DNA from: Gordionus sp. m RMFG-2023
Lineage: Eukaryota; Nematomorpha; Gordioida; Chordodea; Parachordodidae
NCBI RefSeq assembly: GCF_954871325.1
Contig: NC_088775.1
Span: 27,815,561 to 27,879,560 of the forward strand
Length of the DNA: 64,000 nt
Direction of reading: 5' to 3'
Under the pieces are notes generated by a model. That model was not told the origin of the DNA and did not search any database. It saw nothing but the letters and a program-made list of their open reading frames with translations. Below are positions 1 to 10,804 of the stretch, piece after piece. Every line of letters begins with the position of its first letter. Within the stretch, counting starts at the first letter, position 1. The translations under genes were made by a program, and so were the position numbers.

Positions 1-845
1 GGTTTGTTGATAAATATCCTAACGATTTAATTTAATCTGTATTTATATATATAAGGAGTATTGCACGAAATTTGATCCAAAATTCTATTCCTAAATCATA
101 TTTCTTAAAAGAAATTGCTGCTTAGCTGTATATAATAAAAATTAAACGATTTATTTTTATAGTAAACAAAACGACTTTTTTGAAAAATGTAGGATTGTGA
201 TGTTCCCATATTGTCATAAAATGCATTCATCCTTAACTCCTGATTTTCGTTAATTTTCTTAGAGTTGTTATCCCGAAGATTGTAGTTTAAGAGGCAATGG
301 TAAGATACCGGAAAATCCTTAAAATAAAAAAAATTATTATACCACTTGTTTAACATGATTCTTGCTAACTTTTATATAAATATTATAATTTAATTTTTTT
401 AAGAGAATTAAATTAATTCGGTGTCGAAAATAATGTGCACGAAGAGATCTGAACCGTTCGAATCATATTGTTGATTCGGTTCAGGTCTGGTTCATCTTGC
501 TTTAAAACATATCAACAAAGCTACTAACGTCTTTTATTATTAGTGCAAAAACAAATATAGTTTATCGTACAATTAGAATATTTTCAAAATTGTCTAAAAT
601 TATATCTTTAGGGGAAATAATTTTTTAATGGTTGAGAACACTTCTTATACTCTAATTAGAATAGTTGGCACCATCAAATAGCTAAATTCATATAGAAAAT
701 GACGGCTGATACTGCAATTAAAATTGATTGATAAGGCATGTTATATAGATCTTCGTGATAATATTATTTTCCCATTTCTTGGGATAAATGTTGAACATAT
801 TTATTATCATGTGTTAATTTTTCTATTATTTATATAGTTTATCAC

Positions 846-1048
846 TTGCTTAAAGAGCAGAAGCTTGGAGCGAAATTTAAAGAGATTTAAAACTATAACT
901 ACGCAAACCCAAATCTCTATCATTATTAGCAAGATATCGATCCATATGACAATTTTTTTTGATGTTATAATTGCAATTTTGGGAGGAGAATTATGTTCCT
1001 TGTCAAAATTTTTTGGAAAGTGATCGTATTCGAGTAACTTAGGCATGG
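846..1048 (-). CDS. Possible transmembrane exon, perhaps of the THSD1-like gene
   Basis: The minus strand is open for about 67 codons after a possible phase-1 acceptor (GCATAG|CC at 1049/1048). The translation runs from a polar stretch (EYDHFPKNFDKEHNSPPK) into a hydrophobic segment of about 20 residues (ILLIMIEIWVCVVIVLNLF), followed by basic residues (KFRSK), as in a type I membrane protein. A weak donor (CAA|GTGATA) would end it at 846. It lies on the same strand and downstream of the THSD1-like exons, where such a segment is expected, but about 7.8 kb away. AT-rich DNA readily encodes hydrophobic stretches, so this is only a candidate. Confidence 0.22.
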
Positions 1049-2181
1049 CTATGCAGTTATCTTTTTATTTGAAAATTGAAAAAAAAAAATTAAAAATATA
1101 ATCATCAGAGAATTATCGAGGTTAAATTTTAGGCCAAATTTGAAGAGAACCATTCTCAAGTTCAGCCTAATCTGAATTTTTTAATTTTGATAATTTTACG
1201 AGCTGGGAGTTTTCGAAACTCTGTTATTTTAAATATTGCCAGCTCTTTGTAATTTTATACAGGGGAATTGGAAATTTGAGCAATAAGGGTACATCCAAAG
1301 TCAAAATAATTTTCAATAAAAAATAAATGATTCTTGCATTTATACATTATGCGTCCAAACTCAATTTAATAAATTTCAATTATAAGTAAATTTTTGAAAA
1401 ATTTGACTTAGGATGCACCAAAGAATATTTAACATTAATTTCAATTGATTAATTATAATTTATAAAAAAAAATATATGAAAAAACTAATATAAATTATAT
1501 TTGGTTCAAAAGTTCATGGCAAAATTATCTGAAAATTATAAGGTAGGTATTCCAAACATGGTGGAATACATTTCCGGTAAAATCAGATTTTTAAATTTAA
1601 AAAACGCACTCAAAAAATGATTTACTGAAAAAATAACACATTGCCAAAAACACATTGACGCTAACATATATGTAAGCGTAGGGGTGGGATCAATATCAAT
1701 AAATTCCTGTTTTACAATAACAATACCAATATAAACCAATATAAAATCAAAGATTGGTATTAGTTTTAAAACAATGGAATTTACACAATAATATCGAGAA
1801 TTTTTAGAAACATAAAATTATGCTATGGACATGGCCTCATATGCAAACACTTCATCATTTTTAACTATTATTCCTCATATTTTAGCATTTAGAACACGTT
1901 AAGAGTTATAACCTAATGCTATTTTACAACTCTTTAGCTGCTTTTGCTTATATATATTTTAATTCAATATATATATTTATATAATATTGACGATGAAGAT
2001 TGGCGCCTTTATGTATCAAGACACTTATTAATAATGCTTTAGACACCTTCATTAGATACCTAACTGAAGAATATAATATGTATATAATAAATAATAATTT
2101 CAATTTAGATGAATAAACCACAAAATAAATCCACTAAAGTAACTTTTTGATTAAATTTATCAGGTTGAAGAAAGTTATAGA

Positions 2182-2225
2182 CATAATTATTTCATAATTA
2201 TTTCATAATTATTTCATAATTATTT
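2182..2225. repeat. 11-bp tandem repeat, 4 units
   Basis: CATAATTATTT repeated four times without change. Confidence 0.9.
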
Positions 2226-3081
2226 CTTAGAAATAAACAATTATCTTGACTAGGCAACCGCTGGAATACAAATTCCACTAAACTAGTGAAAATTACATCA
2301 TATATTTAACATTATTAAAACTACTAAGATTATCTGGCAGTTCCAGCCTCCTCAACTAGCTCTGAAAGGGGTTTTCGAAAGGGCGTTATGTTATTATAGA
2401 CCAAAGTTGTTCATCAGATGAACATACTATCCAAACTTCCCTATGCCTAAAAAGATGGTGCATGCTCTTAAATTCTTATAATTCTTCTTCACTCACCATA
2501 TTTTTATAGTTGTTTCATCTTGCTATATTTTTGTGTCAAATAAAATGTTTCAAAATCAATGTGTTAATTTTTTTTTAATTGATTGGTTTGATATAGTTTG
2601 TTCATACAAAATATTTATAACTATATCTAAATTTTTACACCTTTTATCATTTTTTTCAGGGCTAAGCATCCTCGTTTAAAAAAATGGATTTCAATTCCAT
2701 AAAATCTCGAAGGTTGGTTCTCAGCCTCTTTTATTTTAAAGGAGTAAAGCTTCAAGATTTTCTTTCTATGCTTGTTCAAAAATCAATTGAGGTTTTTTAA
2801 AATCACTCTTTTTATTCTTTTAATTTTAATAATATTTGAATTTAATACCAATATAAATCAATACAATAACCATAACAAGAATGGAAAATTATTTAAACCA
2901 ATACTAATATTCAAACCAATACTAATACAATATTTTAAATCTTGATTTTTAACAGCGTCATTAACCTTTACAATATCAGGGGGCTCAAAAAAAAATTTAA
3001 ATTATTTTCAAATTTACTTATTTTAGTTAAATTTTTTTTAGTGGTATAAAAAAAATTTCAAAATTTTGCGGGAACTCGAGC

Positions 3082-3113
3082 CTCCCCCCCCCCCCCCGCT
3101 TAGTCACACTGCT
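3082..3113. mobile_element. Poly(C) tract at a hAT-type MITE end
   Basis: A run of 14 C (3084-3097) is followed by GCTTAGTCACACTG, whose complement CAGTGTGACTAAGC resembles the CAGTGGCGTAGCT terminus of the MITE at 61076. It looks like the right end of a related, degraded element. Confidence 0.4.
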
Positions 3114-5225
3114 GGTTTTTAATATTAGTTCACAGAATATACTTTATTTAAATCTGGATATGAGATATATTGTCATAAAATAGCAAGTGGGCAGAGGAGA
3201 CGGTGGAGAAGGGGGGGGGTGATAGCAAAGGATAGCCATATATTCAGATTTGTGAATTTTTTTTAAAATTTTCTTCACATTTAAATACATCGTAAAAATA
3301 AGAATAAATGAAGCCTAGATACTATTAGAATTGTTATATAAAATCCAATGACCTGTAAAATGAAATCTCTTATCCTGAGGCAAATTTGAAAAATTATTTC
3401 CATTTTCAAGCTAGGGTAGGACAAAAAAATTAGGCCTGGCCAATTTTGGTTAACGATTAATTTTATAATATGTATAAGGATCTTCTCTAATTTTTATTTA
3501 AATATGTTTTTAAAGAAAGAGCGGAAAGAAGAATATAGTTGCTTTAAGATTATAAAAAAATACTATTTTTGATATATCTTCTATTAACTTTTAATTTAGG
3601 AATGCATTTATGGTAGGGGTTTAGCAAATCGAGGACTATACTTTATTCGCACAATTTTTAGTAAATATCAAAACATAAATAGTATATGGCAGGAATTCTT
3701 GATGGATGTTTAGAATCTCCATAATGCATGAAGTATATACCTTGAGAATTTTAGACAATTTTGCCGTTAATATTAGTTATAATTTATTAAAATTTTTATG
3801 AAAATTCTCTATACAAAACTAAAATATTCAAATATTCACTTCAAAATTTTCTGAAATTTACAGTGTAGGTTTACTATGCATGTTAGAATACGAATCCCGT
3901 AAAACCAGGCTCCTCAAAATTAAAAACGCATGTTATAAATGTAAGCTTTTAAAATTTGCTAAAAACCAAGATTTTCTAAAATCCTTCTACATTATAATAT
4001 CAAATAATTAAATCTGTTTCACGATCACATTTTCAATTCATTACAATATTTTTATGCAGAGCAAAAAAAAATCATTCATAACACAATAAGTCAAAGTTAA
4101 TAGCGTTGTCAGGAACCGAATGGGTAGCGGACAAACCTACAGTGCCCATTAATCTAAGATCAAATTAGACAAGTTCGTAAATGTCATAAAATACATTAAA
4201 AAAATTATTATAATATATAATATATCTAACCATAAATCAAAAAAAGATTAAAAAGAATATTGGATTTTAAATTATTTTTGTCATTATTCCTTAGGCATCA
4301 TTGATTTTTATTATCCCCACCCCCTTTTTTTATTTCATTTTATTTGCCTGGTAGACTAATTGTCCATAAAAATTAATGGGCTGTTAAATCCATAACTATA
4401 TATATACACACACAATAATAATATAGCAACAAAATGTATCTAGTTTTAAAAAAATGGTCGTATTTTCTTATTTTTAAAAAAATTATATTTTTTACGTGAG
4501 AATGGCTTATTTTTTGTGTATTATATTTTTTTAGTTTATATATGTGAATTAGCCAATAATTTAACTATACAACTACATTACATAAGTAATTAGTTACTTT
4601 TCAAATTACTTCATGTTAATTAATATATGTATCACTTATAGAATCCTTTCCCTAATGAAATTATTTGATAAAAATAAAGCCTCACTTCTCACTTACATAA
4701 AGCGCTCCTGTAGAACATTTGTTTAGTTTAGGGAAGCTTATTCCTGGATAAAAACTAGTTTTAGAACAAATTTTAAAAATTTATTAAACTCAAATTTTTA
4801 CGAATATTATATTGTGTTATTAATCTTTCGTTGCAAATATATATCATATTGAATACATATAATTATTTGGTATATTTTTTTCAATGCACATATATCTATA
4901 ATTAAATCATTTTAGTTTAAATTCCTTCGATTAAAATTTGTAAAAATTTTGCATAATAAAAAAATTATATTAAAAATGATGGATTCCATAAATATTTTTA
5001 AATAACTTGTAATGTAATCAATTACTTTTAAAATTTAACTTTAATTAGTTAATTGTTGGTTTTAAAATAATATAACAAGTAACCATAAATAGTTACATTT
5101 TTAAATATAACTAATAAGTACATCTAGTTACTTTTCAAAAGTACTATTGCTCAGTTTATAGGCGCGTGTCTTAGAAAATTTGTTAAGCATTGAGGTACTA
5201 GTCAGCTTATTTCTTCTTTCTAGAA

Positions 5226-5440
5226 TTGGAGGCATATTTTAAAAAAAAACCCGAAACTGAGGTGATGGTTAAGCTAAAAAGTAGGTTTTGCAGTTTTATA
5301 GCTGTGGACCCTATAGTTTTTATTAAAGAATGGACCTCTAAGTCCGATTCGAAAGATAAAATACAGTCTGGGATGATTTTAAAGTTTTTATTAGTGGGGA
5401 AGGCTTGGCATGGATCATAAAGATTTACACAGGCTGCAGT
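5226..5440 (+). mobile_element. Possible fossil Gag-like fragment
   Basis: The plus strand has an open stretch of about 64 codons in otherwise closed sequence, including EWTSKSDSKDKIQSGMILKF and LLVGKAWHGS, loosely like the D..KI....L.GKA.xW part of Gag capsids. Weak evidence; it could also be a decayed exon. Confidence 0.25.
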
Positions 5441-5459
5441 GGATCGGTTCAAGAATATT

Positions 5460-7020
5460 TCTTGTTAAAATTATATTTTTTTTCTAAATGCTGATAAAAA
5501 TCAAACTAAAATTTTAAACATAAGAGTTTTCTTTTTCAAGACTCTACATTTTTTTTGTAATCAGAGTAGGGTCTTTAATAAAAAATACTTAGATATTGCT
5601 GGGCTTGATAGACCCGATTCGATATAAGGATATAGACTAACATGAAAAAATATATATAGACAATAAAATGATATTGCATATCTGACCTTCATTCGCTATA
5701 AGGTTAAATTATTCTGGATAACATTTTAACATTACGCATACATTATAATATGGGGAGCTCACAGCATAATGAACTTTTTATCGAGCAGAGATGTAAATAT
5801 TAATCACTATTTTACTATTTCTTATCGAATCCGATTTAACTCTATCCAGAATTCAATATTGTAAATATTTAGTTCTTTGTCTCTAATCGGGATCGTACTA
5901 TATCTCGTATTACCTTATACTGTAATTTAAAATAGTTATTAAAATTTATTAAGGGTGAGGTATCAATTTACAAGAGATTTGACTAGACTGCCAGGCTTAG
6001 TTGTTAAAGAGTCTGCCGACTAAACAAACATGTTAAAAAATTATATTTTAAGCCCCCCCCCCTCCAGTGAAGATATTTTTCCCCCTCCCTCTATCCCTCC
6101 TTTCCACTCATCCTTTAAACAAAAATAAGAAGAAAAAAATAATAGGAAATTTATAATCAAAATTACCAAAGAAAGTAGGAACTGCAAATCAAGATTAGCC
6201 AAAAAAAAAAATAGGAAATACAAATAAAAATTAGCAAAAATAAACCAATTACCTCCTGTTATCCACTTTTATTCTAAAGACGATAGCATCTTATACTCAT
6301 TACCTCTCTTGAACTTAAAATATAATCTTCCGTAACCCCCCCCCCCCCCCCTCCCTCCCCAATTTCCTCAAAAGTGAATGAATGTAGGCCCCTAATAATA
6401 TTATTATTTTTTAAAATTTAATAATATAATTAGATAGTATTTGAGATTTGTAAGAACCTATTTTCGTTTAATTCCCCTTAGGTAGAATTATAGTAAGCCC
6501 GAGGCGATAAAATACCGATTAACAGCTAATTGATCCTTTAAAATATTTTAATTGGATTTGTTTCCCTTCATTGATTTTTAAGATATCTAACTAAACTCTC
6601 TTAAGAACCGATTACCTTAAAAAAAGAAGATTCAATTTAATTTAGATCAGTTATAAACATACCTTCCCCCCTCCCAACCAGTTCAAATGGTTGGATATTT
6701 TCAGTCCTGTCCAAAGGGTGTTTGACCTAGCCTAATTTTTTTAAGCCTTACCCATATAATTATTATTCTTTGCACTATTCAGGCTCAAAAATTTAAAATC
6801 CTTCCGGAAAAATATTTACATGAGTTGGCCTGCCGGGTTCAAATTCTATTAGATCGGCCCGGGGCTTTTGTATTTCGGGCCGGGTCATGCAAATTTCTGA
6901 TGTAGATGTCATCTCTTAAATCGAACGATTTTCTTATTTCCAGTACTAAATTGCTAACTTTTACCTTTTGTATTTTTTGTCGACTTATTTATAATTTAAT
7001 TTCGAAAAAATGTTTGACTA
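5460..7020. other. AT-rich non-coding region with poly(C) runs
   Basis: Runs of 10 C (6053-6062) and 16 C (6336-6351). A GGCCCGG-rich stretch at 6830-6900 resembles one end of the MITE at 18238. No gene seen. Confidence 0.5.
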
Positions 7021-7222
7021 AAATTGTGTTCAAAAAATGTAAAATATATGAATATATATATTGTAAACTGTATTTTTACCATATGTTTTCGCTTCATATA
7101 CGTAAACACTGCTAATATTAAATTTCTCTCTCACGGTATATCTTGCGGCATTAAAAATGCTACTATAATAATGCCTCATGAAGGGATAATATTTTCTAAA
7201 CGTTTTATTGCGAAAGTTGTAG

Positions 7223-8175
7223 GTTAAATTTGGATTTAGTAATCGAATAGAAGTATTCGAGATACTATCATTGATCATATCTGATTTCTCTCCAAAATTC
7301 GATGACGTAACAGATGGAAATGAGTCAGATGGTTTGCATTGTGTAGAAATGTGTTCAACATCGATAAATATTCTATCTGGTGTGAGTAGATTAATATATT
7401 ATATCAATTATAATATAATATTTTTTTTAAAAATATAAAATATATAAAAATCAATAATATGAGCGACTTAATCGACAAAAACATCTCTATCTTGCTCAAA
7501 TAAGACAATTTTGGGTACGATGCTATCATTTTTTTTTCAAAAAAGGATAGGGAATTAAGAGTTGTGGCCCCCAAAAGGTAAACACTACTGACCATTTTTA
7601 ATTAGAAGTGTGTTTATTTTTTGTTAGTGTAATATAATTTAAAAGCTGAAGACAGAAATTATAAGCTTTGACTCTAAATTAACTGGAAAGCTTTTCGGAT
7701 TTTAATAAAAGCTTGTCATTTGGCCTAACAATTTGCTAATTCACATTAATGACCATAGCCTTTTTTTAGCTGCCGTCTTCAAAGCAGCATGAACCGTTGC
7801 AACATTTTTTTCCATTATGAATAGATTAAATTATTAGTTTTTATAAATGCTAATTAATTTTTTAAAAGAAACGCCTATTAAGTAAAAATAAAATATACAT
7901 TAGTAATACTATATTTTATTCTTTACTGGAAAAATTAATTATAAATTCAAATTCAATTTTATATTTTATAAAATTTATTTTATTTAAATTTGTGGCTCAT
8001 ACAGATAATCTTCCTTGATTTCAATGTCGATCCAGATATAAATAAACCCATTTTAATAGGTGTGCTAGTTGCTGAAATAATTTTTTATATGCAGCATGGA
8101 AAGATGAGGAATTTCGATGATCCTCTTCTATATTCAAACACTTACAACATGTCATGGGATGGCGTTTTCCGATAA
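7223..8175 (+). CDS. Two candidate exons of an unrecognised ectodomain (possibly galactose-binding-like)
   Basis: Exon candidate 1 is 7223 (or 7240)-7381, ending GGT|GTGAGT, a strong donor in phase 0. It encodes a stretch with FDDVTDGNESDGLHCVEMCS. Candidate 2 is 8005-8175, after the acceptor CATACAG, also phase 0, and ends in TAA. It encodes IIFLDFNVDPDINKPILIG and then DPLLYSNTYNMSWDGVFR. The phases match and base composition is less AT-biased than the flanks. The xDGN...C.ST pattern and the strand order recall the FTP domain encoded at 27200-51019, but the match is loose. An AATAAA lies at 8263-8268, though that hexamer is common by chance here. A further open stretch in another frame (about 7105-7221) precedes candidate 1. 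It may be an upstream exon, or show that the locus is a decayed gene. Confidence 0.33.
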
Positions 8176-8808
8176 GAATATGGCATTCTTGTTTCAATTC
8201 ATGAAAAATAGATCCTATGCAAGGGGTTGGTTTCGAGAACTCAATTTTTTTTAAAACAATTTAATAAAATTATAATTGTAAAAATAAAGATAGTCCAAAA
8301 CAATCACTTTCATTAAAATATTTTTTTTTGTTAGTTCAAAAAAATCCCAAAAAATCAATGTCATTAAAATTTAATTTTTAGGTTAAGTTTTAGCATTTTT
8401 GTCTTCCGGCTTATGCTGAATAGGGTGTTTTTGTCTTTTATAAGATATTAGGCAAACCCTTATATAAAATACTTTTTATTTTAAAAAATTTAAAAATTTT
8501 TAAAAATGTTTTAAATCCTATAATGTATTATAAAACGAATATGATAACATTGTAGGCCGCCCTAAGGTTCTTAACATAAATGTAGTTTCAAAACTTTTCC
8601 TCGCATTTTAATGAATTTTTAATGGATATTAAAGTAAAAAATATAGCCTTCCCCCCAGTATTAATAACACAGTAATTTTCACTCTGTTGGAAAAAAATAG
8701 GATTATAAAATGAAAGTTAGGTATAAAACCAACACTAGCTATAATCTCATGCATCCGGCTTTCCTCTTAATATAAATAAAAAAACAATTTTTCTAATTTT
8801 GCGCTTAC

Positions 8809-10804
8809 CCTGCTCATCATGTCGATTTTCTGTCAATGGGAAAATAGGTATGCATTTTCGATCCATCTCAATATGTATCCCTTGAATACTGGTCACTAGA
8901 TACGAAAAACATATATGATGGCTTTCTAAATTATGAGTTATATTCCTTATCCTAGATAATATGTCACTGCAGTTAAGGTTCAAAGTTTGAATGTTCTTCT
9001 TGTGAATCGAACGTTGATATATTAAATTAATAGACCCTTTAAGCCTTTGGTTCATTAAATAACCTCTGACTAAAGCAGTCCTTTCCTTGTAACAAGAAGG
9101 AATAGAGTAATAAATGGCAAATATATCTCCAGGACATGGAAAAAATGATGCTTCCGATTGTAGGAACATAAATAAATTTCGCGAGTTTTTAGTCTCATAC
9201 GAAAATAATGACTCAATAGATATTGGGGATTTTACAATTACCACGGGACTAAAACTAGCAAAATACTCGTATAAGTAATTATTATCATACAGCAGTAGCG
9301 AGTGATTGATAGGATCTTCATTACTATTACTGACCTCGAAATATCTATTTTTTGAAATGATAGACGAATAATCTAAAGTTTTATTATTACCAACCCTGAC
9401 ACCTCTTAATAAAACCCTATATATCCCGGGACGATCAAAAGTTTGACAAGGTATTTTGTAAAGGAGTCCATGGAGGTCATGCCAATGCCTGGAAATGAAG
9501 TACCCTTTTAAGATCTCGAACACACCGTACTTCGGGTTCCTTTCAACTTTACCGATAAATTTTGATTTAGCGAGATCGATATATTCAGTGTATGGAACGG
9601 TTCTTACTCTGACTACTTCTAAAACAATTTTAATGGCTTCTAGAACGTTATCAGTTTTAAGATCGTCATTATGAATAAGGCATAGTTTGAGGTTATCATG
9701 GATTTTTATTTTGACATTTAAATCTGTGTCGGGATAAGATGATATTGGGTTCAAAAATTGGGGGTTGATGTGTAATGTGATTTTAGGAAGTGTAACATTA
9801 ATGCAAGGAGGAAGATGAAAATAACGGCCCGTGAATCGGTTGCATAATAAATCACGCGTTTGCCCAAGATTTGGCGATTTGGATACTTCTATATGATACA
9901 TACCTAGGGATGTAAAATAAAAGCATTTTAATGAAATTTTAATTTTAAAAGTTAATAACTAAATTTTTTAAAACAATTATAAAATATGAGCCAAAACTAA
10001 ATAATTGTGCTAACAAAAAATTTATGATAGAATATTGGTAGTTTATCAAAAGATGATTGTAATAATAATTGAAATAAAACATAGGTACAATTTATTTTCC
10101 ATTATTTTTTTATAAAATTGTTTTTTCCTGACAAAAAAACTCCCTTTTTCTATCCCCATTTAGACATAATTTAAATAATATATAGTAAAAAAAACACAAT
10201 ATTCTAGACGGACGTTTGACTTTCTTTAGGTATATACTATGTCACTAATTGCTATTCAATTTAAAATAAAAGTAGTATGATTTATAATATTTGTTTCCTC
10301 AACAATGATGCTTAACAAAGAAATGATATGTTAAATACCTGGCTCCTTTATAACCTGACAAGGAATACTCAAAAACCCTTCCAATTTTAGTGATTCATGT
10401 GTGCCATAACCCTCCAGATGGAATCTATTATCAAAATATTTGAGTTTCAAGTGCTTCACGTGTACGGGATTTATCTCCAAATAATTTTTATTTCTCAGTA
10501 ACGCGATATACAATGAATCCGAGCCATTTTTATCGCCTTCAGAGGGCACTTCTATATTGGTATTCGAATGAGGGATGTCTTTCGTTGCCAAGACGCGATA
10601 CTTAACAATAAAATTGCGTGTGAAAATTCTGTGATACCGCGGATACACTATTGTCACAGTTATGCCATTAAAGTCTAACATCCTACGTATTTCATTCATT
10701 GATGTTTCTGATACAACAGGCAATTCGAACGTATTTACTGGTCCCACGTTACCAAGTTTAAAAATAGTGGTTATTTCAATGACAAAGATCCAGAATATTC
10801 TCAT
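8809..10804 (-). CDS. THSD1-like secreted/membrane ectodomain gene, first two exons (partial)
   Basis: Two exons join cleanly. Exon 1 is 10804-10339 and ends at a GT donor after one base of a Gly codon. The intron is 10338-9904 (435 bp, ends CCCTAG). Exon 2 is 9903-8809 and ends before GTAAGC. All junctions are phase 1. The start is the ATG at 10804, followed by a hydrophobic signal peptide (MRIFWIFVIEITTIF). About 520 residues are encoded. The cysteine-bearing motif PCQxxxxPGxY recurs at the exon 1/2 join and in exon 2 (PCQTFDRPGIYRV), indicating repeated beta-sandwich units. A third unit has C...L.C...ICFSYL...C spacing. From memory, the order of strands and cysteines follows the region of human THSD1 that precedes its TSP1 repeat. 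No TSP1 exon was found downstream, so the protein is incomplete here. The reading frame past 8809 to 8747 is probably intron read-through. The family assignment is inference; that this is a real gene is much safer. Confidence 0.72.
9903..10339 (-). other. Phase-1 intron of the THSD1-like gene
   Basis: Donor G|GTATTT at 10339/10338 and acceptor CCCTAG|GT at 9904/9903. Joining gives an uninterrupted frame reading IKEPG-MYHIEV, which matches the second copy of the same motif (DRPGIYRV) in exon 2. That internal match is the main support for the splice. Confidence 0.7.

Larger units (their letters stand above)
1050..5150. other. AT-rich non-coding region
   Basis: No convincing exon on either strand. 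Holds the 11-bp repeat at 2182, the poly(C) MITE end at 3084, a 9-G run at 3211 and, from about 4560 to 5150, several copies of AGTTACTTTT and its complement that may be the subterminal repeats of another MITE. Confidence 0.5.

Noticed and set aside
7740-7805. Minus-strand short frame starting at an ATG (MEKNVATVHAALKT)
   Set aside because: Only about 24 codons, no splice signals I could defend, and no family recognised.
8747-8808. Extension of the THSD1-like frame to the stop at 8747
   Set aside because: A strong GTAAGC donor precedes it in the same phase as the upstream intron; the last 20 codons are probably intronic.
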